This document shows positions 1-6,693 of a DNA stretch of 15,902 bases, piece after piece. The position numbers and the translations under genes were made by a program. How positions within the stretch are numbered: position 1 is the stretch's first letter; each line of letters starts with the position of its first letter. The stretch comes from JAFDVN01 sp035758545. GTDB taxonomy: Bacteria > Acidobacteriota > Holophagae > Holophagales > Holophagaceae. The stretch covers positions 1 through 15,902 of the forward strand of contig DASTWQ010000004.1 of NCBI GenBank assembly GCA_035758545.1. The letters are read 5' to 3'. A model generated the notes under the pieces. The model made no database searches. It was not told the origin of the DNA and saw only the letters and a program-made list of their open reading frames with translations.

Positions 1-1
1 G

Positions 2-979
2 GTCGTCCGCATCGCCATCCGCAACATGGCCGCCTTCGACCGCGCGGGCGGGCTCCTGGCGGGCCTGGGCAAGGCCCTGAACCGGCTGCGCCACCGCCGC
101 CGCCGCAACACGGTGGAGGGATCGAAGGAGAACATCTCCCATCACTACGACCTGGGCAACGCCTTCTACAGCCTCTGGCTGGACCCGACCATGGCCTACT
201 CCTGCGCCGTCTACGCGCGGGAGGACGAGGACCTGGAGCTGGCCCAGCGCCGGAAATTCGAGCGCATCTGCGAGAAGCTGCGGCTCGGGCCCGAGGACCA
301 CCTGCTGGAGATCGGCACCGGGTGGGGCGGCTTCGCGGCTCACGCGGCGGCGGCCTACGGCTGCCGCGTGACCACCACCACCCTCAGCCGGGAGCAGCAC
401 GCCAAGGCCGCGGAGCTGTTCAAGGCCAAGGGCCTGGAAGACCGCATCGACCTGCGCCTGGAGGACTACCGGCACCTCAGCGGCACCTACGACAAGGCCG
501 TCAGCATCGAGATGTTCGAGGCCGTGGGCCTGGAGCACTACGACGCCTACTTCTCGTCCGTGGACCGCCTGCTGAAGCCCGGCGGCACCTTCCTGCTGCA
601 GACCATCACCATGAACGAGCGGAGCTTCCCGGGCTACATCCGGGCCTCGGACTGGATCCAGCGCCGCATCTTCCCCGGCGCGGAGCTGGCGTCGGTGATG
701 GAGATCCAGCGCAGCCTCGCCCGCTGCTCGGGCCTGGCCCTCTTCGACCTGGAGGACATCGGCACTCACTACGCCCGCACCCTGCGGGAGTGGCGCCGGC
801 GTTTCCTGGGCGTCCTGGACCAGGTGAAGGCCCAAGGTTTCGACGACACCTTCATCCGCATGTGGGAGTACTACCTGGCGAGCTGCGAGGGCGGCTTCCT
901 GGAGCGCCACATCTCGGACGTGCAGCTCCTGCTCGTGAAGGAGGGCGCCACCGGCGCGCTCCTGCGCGAGCCCTGGTGA
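2..979 (+). CDS. Cyclopropane-fatty-acyl-phospholipid synthase-like SAM methyltransferase (5' partial)
   Basis: This is a SAM-dependent methyltransferase of the CFA synthase family, which transfers a methyl carbon to the double bond of acyl chains in membrane phospholipids. The frame is open to the window edge and conserved family sequence begins close to the first in-frame ATG (position 26), so the true start probably lies upstream. The full family length is about 400 residues and at least 325 are present here. Numbered from that ATG, the SAM-binding loop (LLEIGTGWGG) starts near residue 93. Active-site equivalents of the E. coli enzyme are visible: the Cys of YSCAVY, the Glu of MFEAVG and the Tyr of THYART. 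The bicarbonate-site His of the LHTIG motif is replaced by Gln (LQTIT, codon 599-601). It is the first gene of a lipid-modification operon and a distant paralog of the gene at 2590-3624. The family assignment is firm. The exact product (cyclopropane, methyl-branched or other) is not known. Confidence 0.9.
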   Translation, partial: VVRIAIRNMAAFDRAGGLLAGLGKALNRLRHRRRRNTVEGSKENISHHYDLGNAFYSLWLDPTMAYSCAVYAREDEDLELAQRRKFERICEKLRLGPEDHLLEIGTGWGGFAAHAAAAYGCRVTTTTLSREQHAKAAELFKAKGLEDRIDLRLEDYRHLSGTYDKAVSIEMFEAVGLEHYDAYFSSVDRLLKPGGTFLLQTITMNERSFPGYIRASDWIQRRIFPGAELASVMEIQRSLARCSGLALFDLEDIGTHYARTLREWRRRFLGVLDQVKAQGFDDTFIRMWEYYLASCEGGFLERHISDVQLLLVKEGATGALLREPW

Positions 980-990
980 AGGGGAAGCCC

Positions 991-1323
991 ATGCGCCGCG
1001 GCCTCGCCCTCTACGCGGTCCTCGTGCTGCTGGCCATGGTGGGCGTGACCACCTGGGCCAGCCTGCACGAGGGCGTCTTCGCGGCCACGGCCCGGATGCT
1101 CCGGGATCCCTGGTCCGTGGCCACCTTCTTCGACGCCTACTTCGGCTTCCTCTGGTTCTTGCTCTGGATCGCCGCCACCGAGCGCAGCCTGGCGCTGAAG
1201 GTCCTCTCGCTGCCGCTCATCCTCGCCTTCGGCAACCTCGCCATGGCGGCCTACGTCCTGTTCCGCCTCACGCGGATGGAGCCGGGGAGCGGCTTCCGGG
1301 GCTTCCTGCTGGGGGCGCGGTGA
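991..1323 (+). CDS. DUF1475-like small membrane protein
   Basis: This is a 110-residue protein of unknown function that resembles the DUF1475 family in length and pattern. Three hydrophobic helices are visible: about residues 4-22, a second containing DAYFGFLWFLLWIA near 45-62, and a third containing GNLAMAAYVLFRL near 78-92. The ATG start follows the CFA-like gene by 11 bases, with AAGGGGAA as a plausible ribosome binding site. The stop overlaps the GTG of the next gene (GTGA). The tight packing says it is co-expressed with the two methyltransferases and the DUF1295 protein, so a role in the membrane, perhaps helping lipid modification, is an inference from context. The family assignment is from recognition of the sequence pattern and was not confirmed by a profile search. 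Confidence 0.75.
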   Translation: MRRGLALYAVLVLLAMVGVTTWASLHEGVFAATARMLRDPWSVATFFDAYFGFLWFLLWIAATERSLALKVLSLPLILAFGNLAMAAYVLFRLTRMEPGSGFRGFLLGAR

Positions 1324-1808
1324 GCTTCTCCACCTGGGCCCGGCGCCGGCTCTGGGACCCCATCCTCGCCCAGCTCCGCCAGGGGCTCAGCCCCCGGGGT
1401 CTGGCCTGGAGCGCCTGCCTGGCCCTGGCCTGCTCGGTCTTTCCCGTGATCGGCGCGACGACGCTGCTCTGCCTCGCCGCCGGCGCCGTCCTGCGGCTGA
1501 ACCATCCCGTGATGCAGGCGGTGAACTACCTCGCCTATCCGCTGCAGCTCGCCCTGCTGGTGCCCTTCTGGCGCCTGGGGGAGCGGCTCTTCGGCGCGCC
1601 CCGCATGGACCTGGACCTGGGGCGCATCTTCACGGCCATCCGGACGGACTTCCCGGCGGCCTTCCGGTTCTACGGCGCCGAGGTCTGGCACGGCGCCGTG
1701 GCCTGGATGCTGGTGGCCCTGCCGCTGGCCTGCCTGGCGGCCCTGGTGTTGACCCCCGTCCTACGGCGGCTGGCGCCCCGGTGGCGGGAGGCGGAGGTGA
1801 AGGGATGA
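1320..1808 (+). CDS. DUF2062 domain-containing membrane protein
   Basis: This is a 162-residue membrane protein with the features of the DUF2062 family: an N-terminal amphipathic segment, a Pro/Gly-rich hydrophobic hairpin (CSVFPVIGATTLLCLAAG, about residues 38-57), an NxP motif (LNHPVMQ) and a following hydrophobic stretch (NYLAYPLQLALLVPFW). A further transmembrane helix lies near the C terminus, followed by a basic tail. The GTG start at 1320 overlaps the preceding stop by four bases, and the stop overlaps the ATG of the next gene (ATGA at 1805-1808). Both overlaps indicate translational coupling. The biochemical function of DUF2062 is not known to me. Its place among lipid methyltransferases suggests a supporting role in envelope or lipid metabolism, as an inference only. 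Confidence 0.8.
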   Translation: MSFSTWARRRLWDPILAQLRQGLSPRGLAWSACLALACSVFPVIGATTLLCLAAGAVLRLNHPVMQAVNYLAYPLQLALLVPFWRLGERLFGAPRMDLDLGRIFTAIRTDFPAAFRFYGAEVWHGAVAWMLVALPLACLAALVLTPVLRRLAPRWREAEVKG

Positions 1809-2593
1809 CCGCCTGGATGCTGATCCTCCTGGCCATCCTGGGCGCCTGCGCGCTGCAGGCCGCGCTGTGGCTCGTCTACCGGCGCACGGACCGGGCGGAC
1901 TGGGTGGACGCGGGCTGGGCCGGGAGCCTGGGCCTGATGGCGATCCTCTACGGCGCGGCGGGTCCCGGCGACCCCCACCGCCGCCTGCTGGTGGCGGCTC
2001 TGGGCGGATTCTGGGGCCTGCGGCTGGCCCTGCACCTGGCCCGGCGCATCGCAGGCGGGCCCGAGGATGGCCGCTACACCCAGCTCAAGGCCGAGTGGAA
2101 GACCGGCCTGCCCGCGAAGTTCCTCCTCTTCTTCCAGTTCCAGGCCCTGCTGGCGGTGTTCCTGAGCCTGCCCTTCCTCTGGGCCTGCCTGGACCGGCGT
2201 CCGGGCCTCGGCCTGCTGCCCTGGCTGGGGGCGGCCCTGGCACTGGTGTCCATCCTCGGCGAGGCCCTGGCGGACGGGCAGCTGCGCCGCTTCAAGGCCG
2301 ATCCCGGGAACCGCGGCCAGGTCTGCCGGGCGGGGCTGTGGTCCGTCTCCCGGCACCCCAACTATTTCTTCGAGTGGCTCATCTGGGTGGCCTTCGCGCT
2401 GCTGGCCTTCCCCTCGCCCTGGGGCTGGACGGCGCTCGCCTGCCCGGCGCTGATGCTCCATTTCCTGCTGCGGGTGACGGGCATCCCCGCCACCGAGGCC
2501 CAGAGCCTGCGCAGCCGGGGCGAAGCCTACGCCCGCTATCAGCGCGAGGTCAGCGCCTTCGTCCCCTGGTTCACCAAGAAAGGCCACGCATGA
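1805..2593 (+). CDS. DUF1295 family membrane protein, steroid 5-alpha-reductase-like
   Basis: This is a 262-residue polytopic membrane protein of the DUF1295 family, which belongs to the wider steroid-5-alpha-reductase / isoprenylcysteine methyltransferase-like fold. The diagnostic motif is at residues 177-191 (GLWSVSRHPNYFFEW), with the conserved RHPNY that contacts cofactor in related enzymes. Several transmembrane helices precede it and two follow, and the protein ends in a short soluble tail (YARYQREVSAFVPWF). The ATG at 1805 was preferred over the upstream in-frame GTG at 1781 because it gives the ATGA overlap with the DUF2062 gene and removes a non-conserved glycine-rich leader. The stop overlaps the next ATG by four bases. 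By fold, a NADPH-dependent reduction of a lipid double bond is plausible, for example acting on a methylated acyl intermediate. That reaction is inferred. Confidence 0.85.
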   Translation: MTAWMLILLAILGACALQAALWLVYRRTDRADWVDAGWAGSLGLMAILYGAAGPGDPHRRLLVAALGGFWGLRLALHLARRIAGGPEDGRYTQLKAEWKTGLPAKFLLFFQFQALLAVFLSLPFLWACLDRRPGLGLLPWLGAALALVSILGEALADGQLRRFKADPGNRGQVCRAGLWSVSRHPNYFFEWLIWVAFALLAFPSPWGWTALACPALMLHFLLRVTGIPATEAQSLRSRGEAYARYQREVSAFVPWFTKKGHA

Positions 2594-3624
2594 TCGACGC
2601 CCTCCTCGCCGCCGGCGCCATCCCCGACGCCCTCATCCGCGTCCGCATCCGCCAATTGCTGCGCCAGCGCCTGGCGGAGGAGACCGCCGGCGGCCTGGAG
2701 GCCACCCACGCCCGCTTCCGCGAGCGCCTCGCCGCCTGGGGGCAGGGCCCCGTCGCCATCGCCACCGTGGACGCCAACGAGCAGCACTACGAGGTGCCGC
2801 CGGCCTTCTTCCAGCTCTGCCTGGGGCCGCGGCTCAAGTACAGCTGCGCCCTCTACGACCTGGAGAAGCCCGAGGGCCAGCAGGGCCTCGGTGCGGCCGA
2901 GGAGGCCATGCTCGCCCTCACGGCGGAGCGGGCGGAGCTGAAGGACGGCCTCGACATCCTGGAGCTGGGCTGCGGCTGGGGCTCCCTCACCCTCTGGATG
3001 GCCGAGCGGTTCCCGAAGGCGCGCATCACGGCGGTCTCCAACTCCAAGGACCAGCGCGGCTTCATCGAGGCCCGCGCCCTGGAGCGGGGCCTGGCGAACG
3101 TCCGGGTGATCACGGCGGACATGAACGCCTTCCAGCCCGAGGGCACCTTCGACCGGGTGGTCTCCGTGGAGATGTTCGAGCACATGCGCAACCACCGGGT
3201 GCTGATGGAACGCATCGCGGGCTGGCTGCGGCCCGGGGGCAAGCTCTTCATCCACATCTTCACCCACAAGGACCTGACCTATCCCTTCGAAGTCCGGGAC
3301 GAGACGGACTGGATGTCGAAGCACTTCTTCACCGGCGGGATGATGCCCGCCGACAGCTACCTGTTCCGGTTCCAGGAGGCGCTCCGGCTGGAGGACCACT
3401 GGCAGGTGGATGGCCGGCACTACGCCCGGACCTCCGAGGCCTGGCTCGCCAACCTGGACGCCCGGCGGGACGAGGCGCTCGCCCTCTTCCGGAAGGTCTA
3501 CGGCGCCGAGGCGCGGCTCCGCCTGGCCCGCTGGCGGATCTTCTTCATGGCCTGCGCGGAGCTCTGGGCGTTCCGGGGCGGCTCGGAATGGTTCGTGTCC
3601 CACTACCGGTTCACCCGGCCCTGA
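2590..3624 (+). CDS. Second CFA-like SAM-dependent methyltransferase
   Basis: This 344-residue methyltransferase is a divergent member of the CFA synthase family, closer in pattern to the coclaurine-N-methyltransferase-like branch. The SAM loop (DILELGCGWG) starts at residue 122. The Cys of YSCALY, the Glu of EMFEHM, a His in LFIHIF at the position of the CFA bicarbonate-site His, and the Tyr of GRHYART are all present. Sequence such as HFFTGGMMPADS is typical of this branch. The N-terminal 55 or so residues are helical and the core starts near the EQHYEVP segment. The ATG overlaps the stop of the DUF1295 gene (ATGA), so the two products are probably made together. Retention of His here, against Gln in the first paralog, suggests the two enzymes do different chemistry. 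The substrate is unknown; N-methylation of a small amine cannot be excluded from sequence alone. Confidence 0.88.
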   Translation: MIDALLAAGAIPDALIRVRIRQLLRQRLAEETAGGLEATHARFRERLAAWGQGPVAIATVDANEQHYEVPPAFFQLCLGPRLKYSCALYDLEKPEGQQGLGAAEEAMLALTAERAELKDGLDILELGCGWGSLTLWMAERFPKARITAVSNSKDQRGFIEARALERGLANVRVITADMNAFQPEGTFDRVVSVEMFEHMRNHRVLMERIAGWLRPGGKLFIHIFTHKDLTYPFEVRDETDWMSKHFFTGGMMPADSYLFRFQEALRLEDHWQVDGRHYARTSEAWLANLDARRDEALALFRKVYGAEARLRLARWRIFFMACAELWAFRGGSEWFVSHYRFTRP

Positions 3625-3654
3625 GGGCCGTCCGCCGGCCCAGCGGGGCCGCTG
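3625..3654 (+). terminator. GC-rich hairpins after the lipid operon, no U-tract
   Basis: Directly after the stop codon, GGGCCG (3625-3630) pairs with CGGCCC (3636-3641) around a 5-base loop. A second inverted repeat, CAGCGG/CCGCTG (3641-3654), follows. There is no downstream T-run, so it is at best a weak or Rho-assisted terminator separating the lipid operon from the exporter genes. Confidence 0.3.
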
Positions 3655-3690
3655 CCCGGGTCCCGGATGGAGGGCCTGGGCGGGCTCCGC

Positions 3691-3696
3691 TAGCCT
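3691..3696 (+). promoter_or_regulatory. Candidate -10 element upstream of the adaptor gene
   Basis: TAGCCT lies 28 bases before the GTG at 3725, which would give a leader of about 22 bases that contains the GGAGG at 3716-3720. It resembles the TAnnCT hexamers seen before rpmE, grpE and dnaJ in this window. No convincing -35 hexamer was found, so the call is tentative. Confidence 0.3.
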
Positions 3697-3724
3697 GGAC
3701 CGCAGCAGGTTGTATGGAGGCTCT

Positions 3725-4813
3725 GTGAACGACGCCCGGCCCAAGGCCGCGATCCGGAAGCGCTTCCCCTGGGGCTGGGCCCTCCTGGCCGTCCTGGGCC
3801 TCGCGGCCGTGGGCGCGATGGTGCGCGCCCGGAACGCGCCCGTATCCGTGAGCCTGGGGAGCCCCACGGTCTTCAGGGCCGGCGAACGGAACCCCGTGGT
3901 CACCGCTTCGGGGTACATCGTGGCCCGCATCCGGGCGACGCTCTCCAGCAAGGTGCTGGGCCGGGTCTCCTGGCTCGGTGTGCAGGAGGGCAGCCGGGTG
4001 CGGAAGGGCGAAGTGCTCGCCCGGCTCGAGGCGCCGGACCTGCAGGCGGCCCGGGACCAGGTGAAGGCCCAGCTGGACCAGGCCCTCCTGGACGTCCACC
4101 GGGACGAGCAGCTGGTGCAGGCCGGCGCCCTGGACCAGGCCAGCCTGGACCGGGCCCGGAGCCAGGCCGCGGCGCTGAAGGCCCAGCTCGCCTACCAGGA
4201 CGCGCTGCTGGAGAGCATGGTGCTGCGCGCGCCCTTCACCGGCGTCGTCACCCAGAAGCTGTCCGAGGTGGGCGAGACCGTGGCCCCGGGCAGCGCCGGC
4301 GGCGCCAACGCCATCAACGCCATCCTCGTCATGGCCGACTTCAACACCCTGGAAGTGGAGGTGGAGGTCAACGAGACCTCCATCGCCAAGCTGGCCAAGG
4401 GCATGCCCGCGGAGATCCGCGTGGACGCCCTCGACCCGCAGGTGTTGAAGGGCCACCTGCGGGAGATCTACCCCAGCTCGGACCGGCAGAAGGCCGTGGT
4501 CATCGTGCGTGTGGCCCTGGACGAGAAGAACCCGATCCTGGTGCCCGACATGGGCGCCAAGGTGACCTTCCTCGGCGCGCCCTACGACCACGACGCCGTC
4601 ATTCTCGGCCGCGAGCAGGTCCTCAAGGACGCCCAGGGCCATCCCTTCGCCTGGGTGGAGGAGGGCGGCGTGGCGGTGCGCAAGCCCGTCTACGTCCGAG
4701 AGGAGAATCCCCTGGGTCTGGAGGTGACGGGCCTGGCGCCGGATGCCCGGCTCATCGTCGCGCCGCCGGAGAACCTCCGCCCCGGGGCGAAGCTGAAGGT
4801 GAAGCCCGCATGA
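3725..4813 (+). CDS. Periplasmic adaptor (membrane fusion protein, MacA/HlyD-like)
   Basis: This is a 362-residue membrane fusion protein that would link the inner-membrane ABC transporter to an outer-membrane channel. After a short basic N-terminus there is one transmembrane anchor (WALLAVLGLAAVGAMV, about residues 18-33). The first half of a lipoyl-like domain follows (GRVSWLGVQEGSRVRKGEVLARLE), then a short Ala/Gln-rich coiled-coil hairpin, the second lipoyl half (LRAPFTGVVTQKLSEVGETV), a beta-barrel domain with VEVNETSIAKLAKG, and a membrane-proximal domain. The GTG start was chosen because GGAGG (3716-3720) sits just before it; the ATG at 3714 is out of frame. The stop overlaps the ATPase start (ATGA). 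No outer-membrane TolC-like gene is in the window. Family assignment is firm; the exported substrate is unknown. Confidence 0.92.
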   Translation: MNDARPKAAIRKRFPWGWALLAVLGLAAVGAMVRARNAPVSVSLGSPTVFRAGERNPVVTASGYIVARIRATLSSKVLGRVSWLGVQEGSRVRKGEVLARLEAPDLQAARDQVKAQLDQALLDVHRDEQLVQAGALDQASLDRARSQAAALKAQLAYQDALLESMVLRAPFTGVVTQKLSEVGETVAPGSAGGANAINAILVMADFNTLEVEVEVNETSIAKLAKGMPAEIRVDALDPQVLKGHLREIYPSSDRQKAVVIVRVALDEKNPILVPDMGAKVTFLGAPYDHDAVILGREQVLKDAQGHPFAWVEEGGVAVRKPVYVREENPLGLEVTGLAPDARLIVAPPENLRPGAKLKVKPA

Positions 4814-5532
4814 GCGGCGGCGGGCCCGCTCCCGGCGGAGAGCCGTCGATCATCCGCCTGCGGGGCGTCGCCAAGAGCTACTGGCGGGAGTCACTGGAGG
4901 TGCCGGTCCTGCAGGGCATCGACCTGGACATCCCCCGCGGGGACTACGTGGCCCTCATGGGCCCTTCGGGCTCCGGCAAGACGACCCTGCTGAACCTCAT
5001 CGCCGGCATCGACCGGCCCACCGCCGGGGAGCTGGAGGTGTGCGGCTCCGCGCTGAACGAGCTGGATGACGATGGGCTCGCGGCCTGGCGGAACACCCAC
5101 GTGGGCTTCATCTTCCAGAACTACAACCTCGTCCCCGTACTCACGGCCTTCGAGAACGTGGAGCTGCCGCTGCTGGTCACCCGCCTGGCGAGGCGGGAGC
5201 GGCGCCGCCGGGTGGAGGAGGCCCTGGCCCTCGTCAACCTGCAGGACCGCATGGAGAACTATCCCCGGCAGCTGAGCGGCGGCCAGGAGCAGCGCGTGGC
5301 CATCGCCCGGGCCATCGTCACGGACCCGGACCTGATCGTGGCGGACGAACCCACCGGCGCCCTGGACGGGAGGAATGCCGAGGAGGTGCTGGGGCTCATG
5401 GAACGCCTGAGCGGGGAGCTGCGGAAGACGATCCTGATGGTCACCCACGACCCCAAGGCCGCCCATCACGCCCGCATCCAGATCCACCTGGAGAAGGGCG
5501 TCCTGGACCGCACCGTGGAGGTGAACCGGTGA
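4810..5532 (+). CDS. ABC transporter ATP-binding protein (MacB/LolD type)
   Basis: This 240-residue ATPase powers the exporter formed with the two following permeases. Walker A is at residues 51-59 (GPSGSGKTT), the Q-loop lies in FIFQNYNLVP, the ABC signature begins at 155 (LSGGQEQRVAIARA), Walker B begins at 175 (LIVADEPTGALD), and the switch His is in MVTHD. The residues around the Q-loop and the sequence VADEPTGALD are typical of the MacB/LolD/FtsE group, which works with FtsX-like permeases and drives mechanotransmission rather than classical alternating transport. All catalytic residues are intact. It overlaps the adaptor by four bases upstream and the first permease by four bases downstream (GTGA), so the adaptor, ATPase and permeases are clearly one operon. 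Whether it exports a drug, a peptide or a lipid/lipoprotein cannot be decided from the sequence. Confidence 0.93.
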   Translation: MSGGGPAPGGEPSIIRLRGVAKSYWRESLEVPVLQGIDLDIPRGDYVALMGPSGSGKTTLLNLIAGIDRPTAGELEVCGSALNELDDDGLAAWRNTHVGFIFQNYNLVPVLTAFENVELPLLVTRLARRERRRRVEEALALVNLQDRMENYPRQLSGGQEQRVAIARAIVTDPDLIVADEPTGALDGRNAEEVLGLMERLSGELRKTILMVTHDPKAAHHARIQIHLEKGVLDRTVEVNR

Positions 5533-6692
5533 GGCTCCTGCCGCTCGTGTGGAAGTCGCTGTGGCGCAGCAAGCGCCGCACGCTCCTCGTGCTGCTCAGC
5601 CTCACGCTCTCGGTCTTCATCGTCACGGTGCTCCAGAGCCTGCTCACCACGCTGGATTCGGTGGCCAACAACCCCAACTCCAGCAACCGAATCGTGGTGC
5701 GGAACAAGTCGGGGCTGACCCAGTTCCTGCCGGTGGCCTACGAGGCCTGGCTCCGCCAGCAGCCGGAAGTCGCGGCCACCTGCAAGCTCCAGTGGTTCGG
5801 TGGGGAGTACAAGGACCCCTCCAACTTCTTCCCCCAGTTCGCCTCGGATGAGACGACCCTCTTCCAGGTCTTCCGGGAGGAGTTCGGCGCCTCGGGCATC
5901 ACCGACGCCCAGCTCAAGGACTACCAGCGGGACGGCAACGGCTGCATCGTCGGCAAGGCGCTGGCGGACAAGTACGGGTGGAAGGTGGGGGACACGATCC
6001 CGCTGAAGGGCACCATCTTCCCCGTCAACCCGCGGCTCACCGTCCGCATCATCTTCAGGGCCGACAAGCCCTCGAACGAGAACGTCCTGCACTTCCACTA
6101 CAAGCTGCTGGAGGAGGGCGTGCCCTGGTTCAAAGGGCGCACGGGGTCCTTCTATGTCCGGGTGAAGCGGCCGGAGCAGGTGCCGGCCCTCTGCGCCCGC
6201 ATCGACCGGCACTTCGCCAACAGCCCGGCGGAGGTGACGGCGGAGACGGAGAACGCCTTCAACCTCTCCTTCGTGAAGATGCTGGGCAACATCAACGCCA
6301 TCATCCAGGGCATCACCGCCGCCGTGGCGGTGGCCATCCTCATCGTCACGGCGAGCACCATGGCCGGGGCCATCCGGGAACGGCGCACGGAGATCGCCGT
6401 GCTGAGGGCCATGGGCTTCCGCACCGGGGCGGTGCTCGGCCTCCTGCTCGCGGAAGGCCTGCTGCTGGTGGGCGCCGCCGGGGCCCTGGGCATCCTCCTG
6501 GCCCAGGGCGCCGCCGGCGGGGTGCGGGGGAGCCTGGGCATGGTGATGCCCTTCTTCGCGGACTTCGGGGTGGCTCCGGGCACCGCCCTCGCGGTGCTGG
6601 CGGCGGCGGCGGGGGTGGGGCTCCTCTCCACCTTCGTGCCGGCCTACCAGGCCACCCGCCAGCCCATCCCCGACGGATTGAAGGCGGTCTGA
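5529..6692 (+). CDS. ABC transporter permease, FtsX/MacB type (first subunit)
   Basis: This is a 387-residue permease of the FtsX/MacB fold. One transmembrane helix near the N-terminus (VLLSLTLSVFIVTVLQSLL) is followed by a periplasmic domain of about 230 residues and three C-terminal helices. The cytoplasmic motif RERRTEIAVLRAMGF, which couples to the ATPase, lies between the second and third helices. The C-terminal PAYQATRQPIPDGLKAV matches the usual end of this family. The GTG start overlaps the ATPase stop (GTGA). The next gene encodes a second, different permease, so the transporter is probably a heterodimer rather than the MacB homodimer. The call is firm by family, with unknown substrate. 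Confidence 0.92.
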   Translation: MRLLPLVWKSLWRSKRRTLLVLLSLTLSVFIVTVLQSLLTTLDSVANNPNSSNRIVVRNKSGLTQFLPVAYEAWLRQQPEVAATCKLQWFGGEYKDPSNFFPQFASDETTLFQVFREEFGASGITDAQLKDYQRDGNGCIVGKALADKYGWKVGDTIPLKGTIFPVNPRLTVRIIFRADKPSNENVLHFHYKLLEEGVPWFKGRTGSFYVRVKRPEQVPALCARIDRHFANSPAEVTAETENAFNLSFVKMLGNINAIIQGITAAVAVAILIVTASTMAGAIRERRTEIAVLRAMGFRTGAVLGLLLAEGLLLVGAAGALGILLAQGAAGGVRGSLGMVMPFFADFGVAPGTALAVLAAAAGVGLLSTFVPAYQATRQPIPDGLKAV

Positions 6693-6693
6693 G

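Noticed and set aside
26..28. ATG at 26 as the true start of the first methyltransferase
   Set aside because: The frame is open to the window edge and family members have more N-terminal sequence, so the gene was called 5' partial.
1781..1804. Upstream GTG start for the DUF1295 protein
   Set aside because: It adds a glycine-rich leader inside the DUF2062 gene. The ATG at 1805 gives the usual ATGA overlap.
2539..3951. 470-codon open frame on the minus strand opposite the second methyltransferase
   Set aside because: It crosses two real plus-strand genes and an intergenic gap, and its composition is typical of antisense GC-rich shadow frames.
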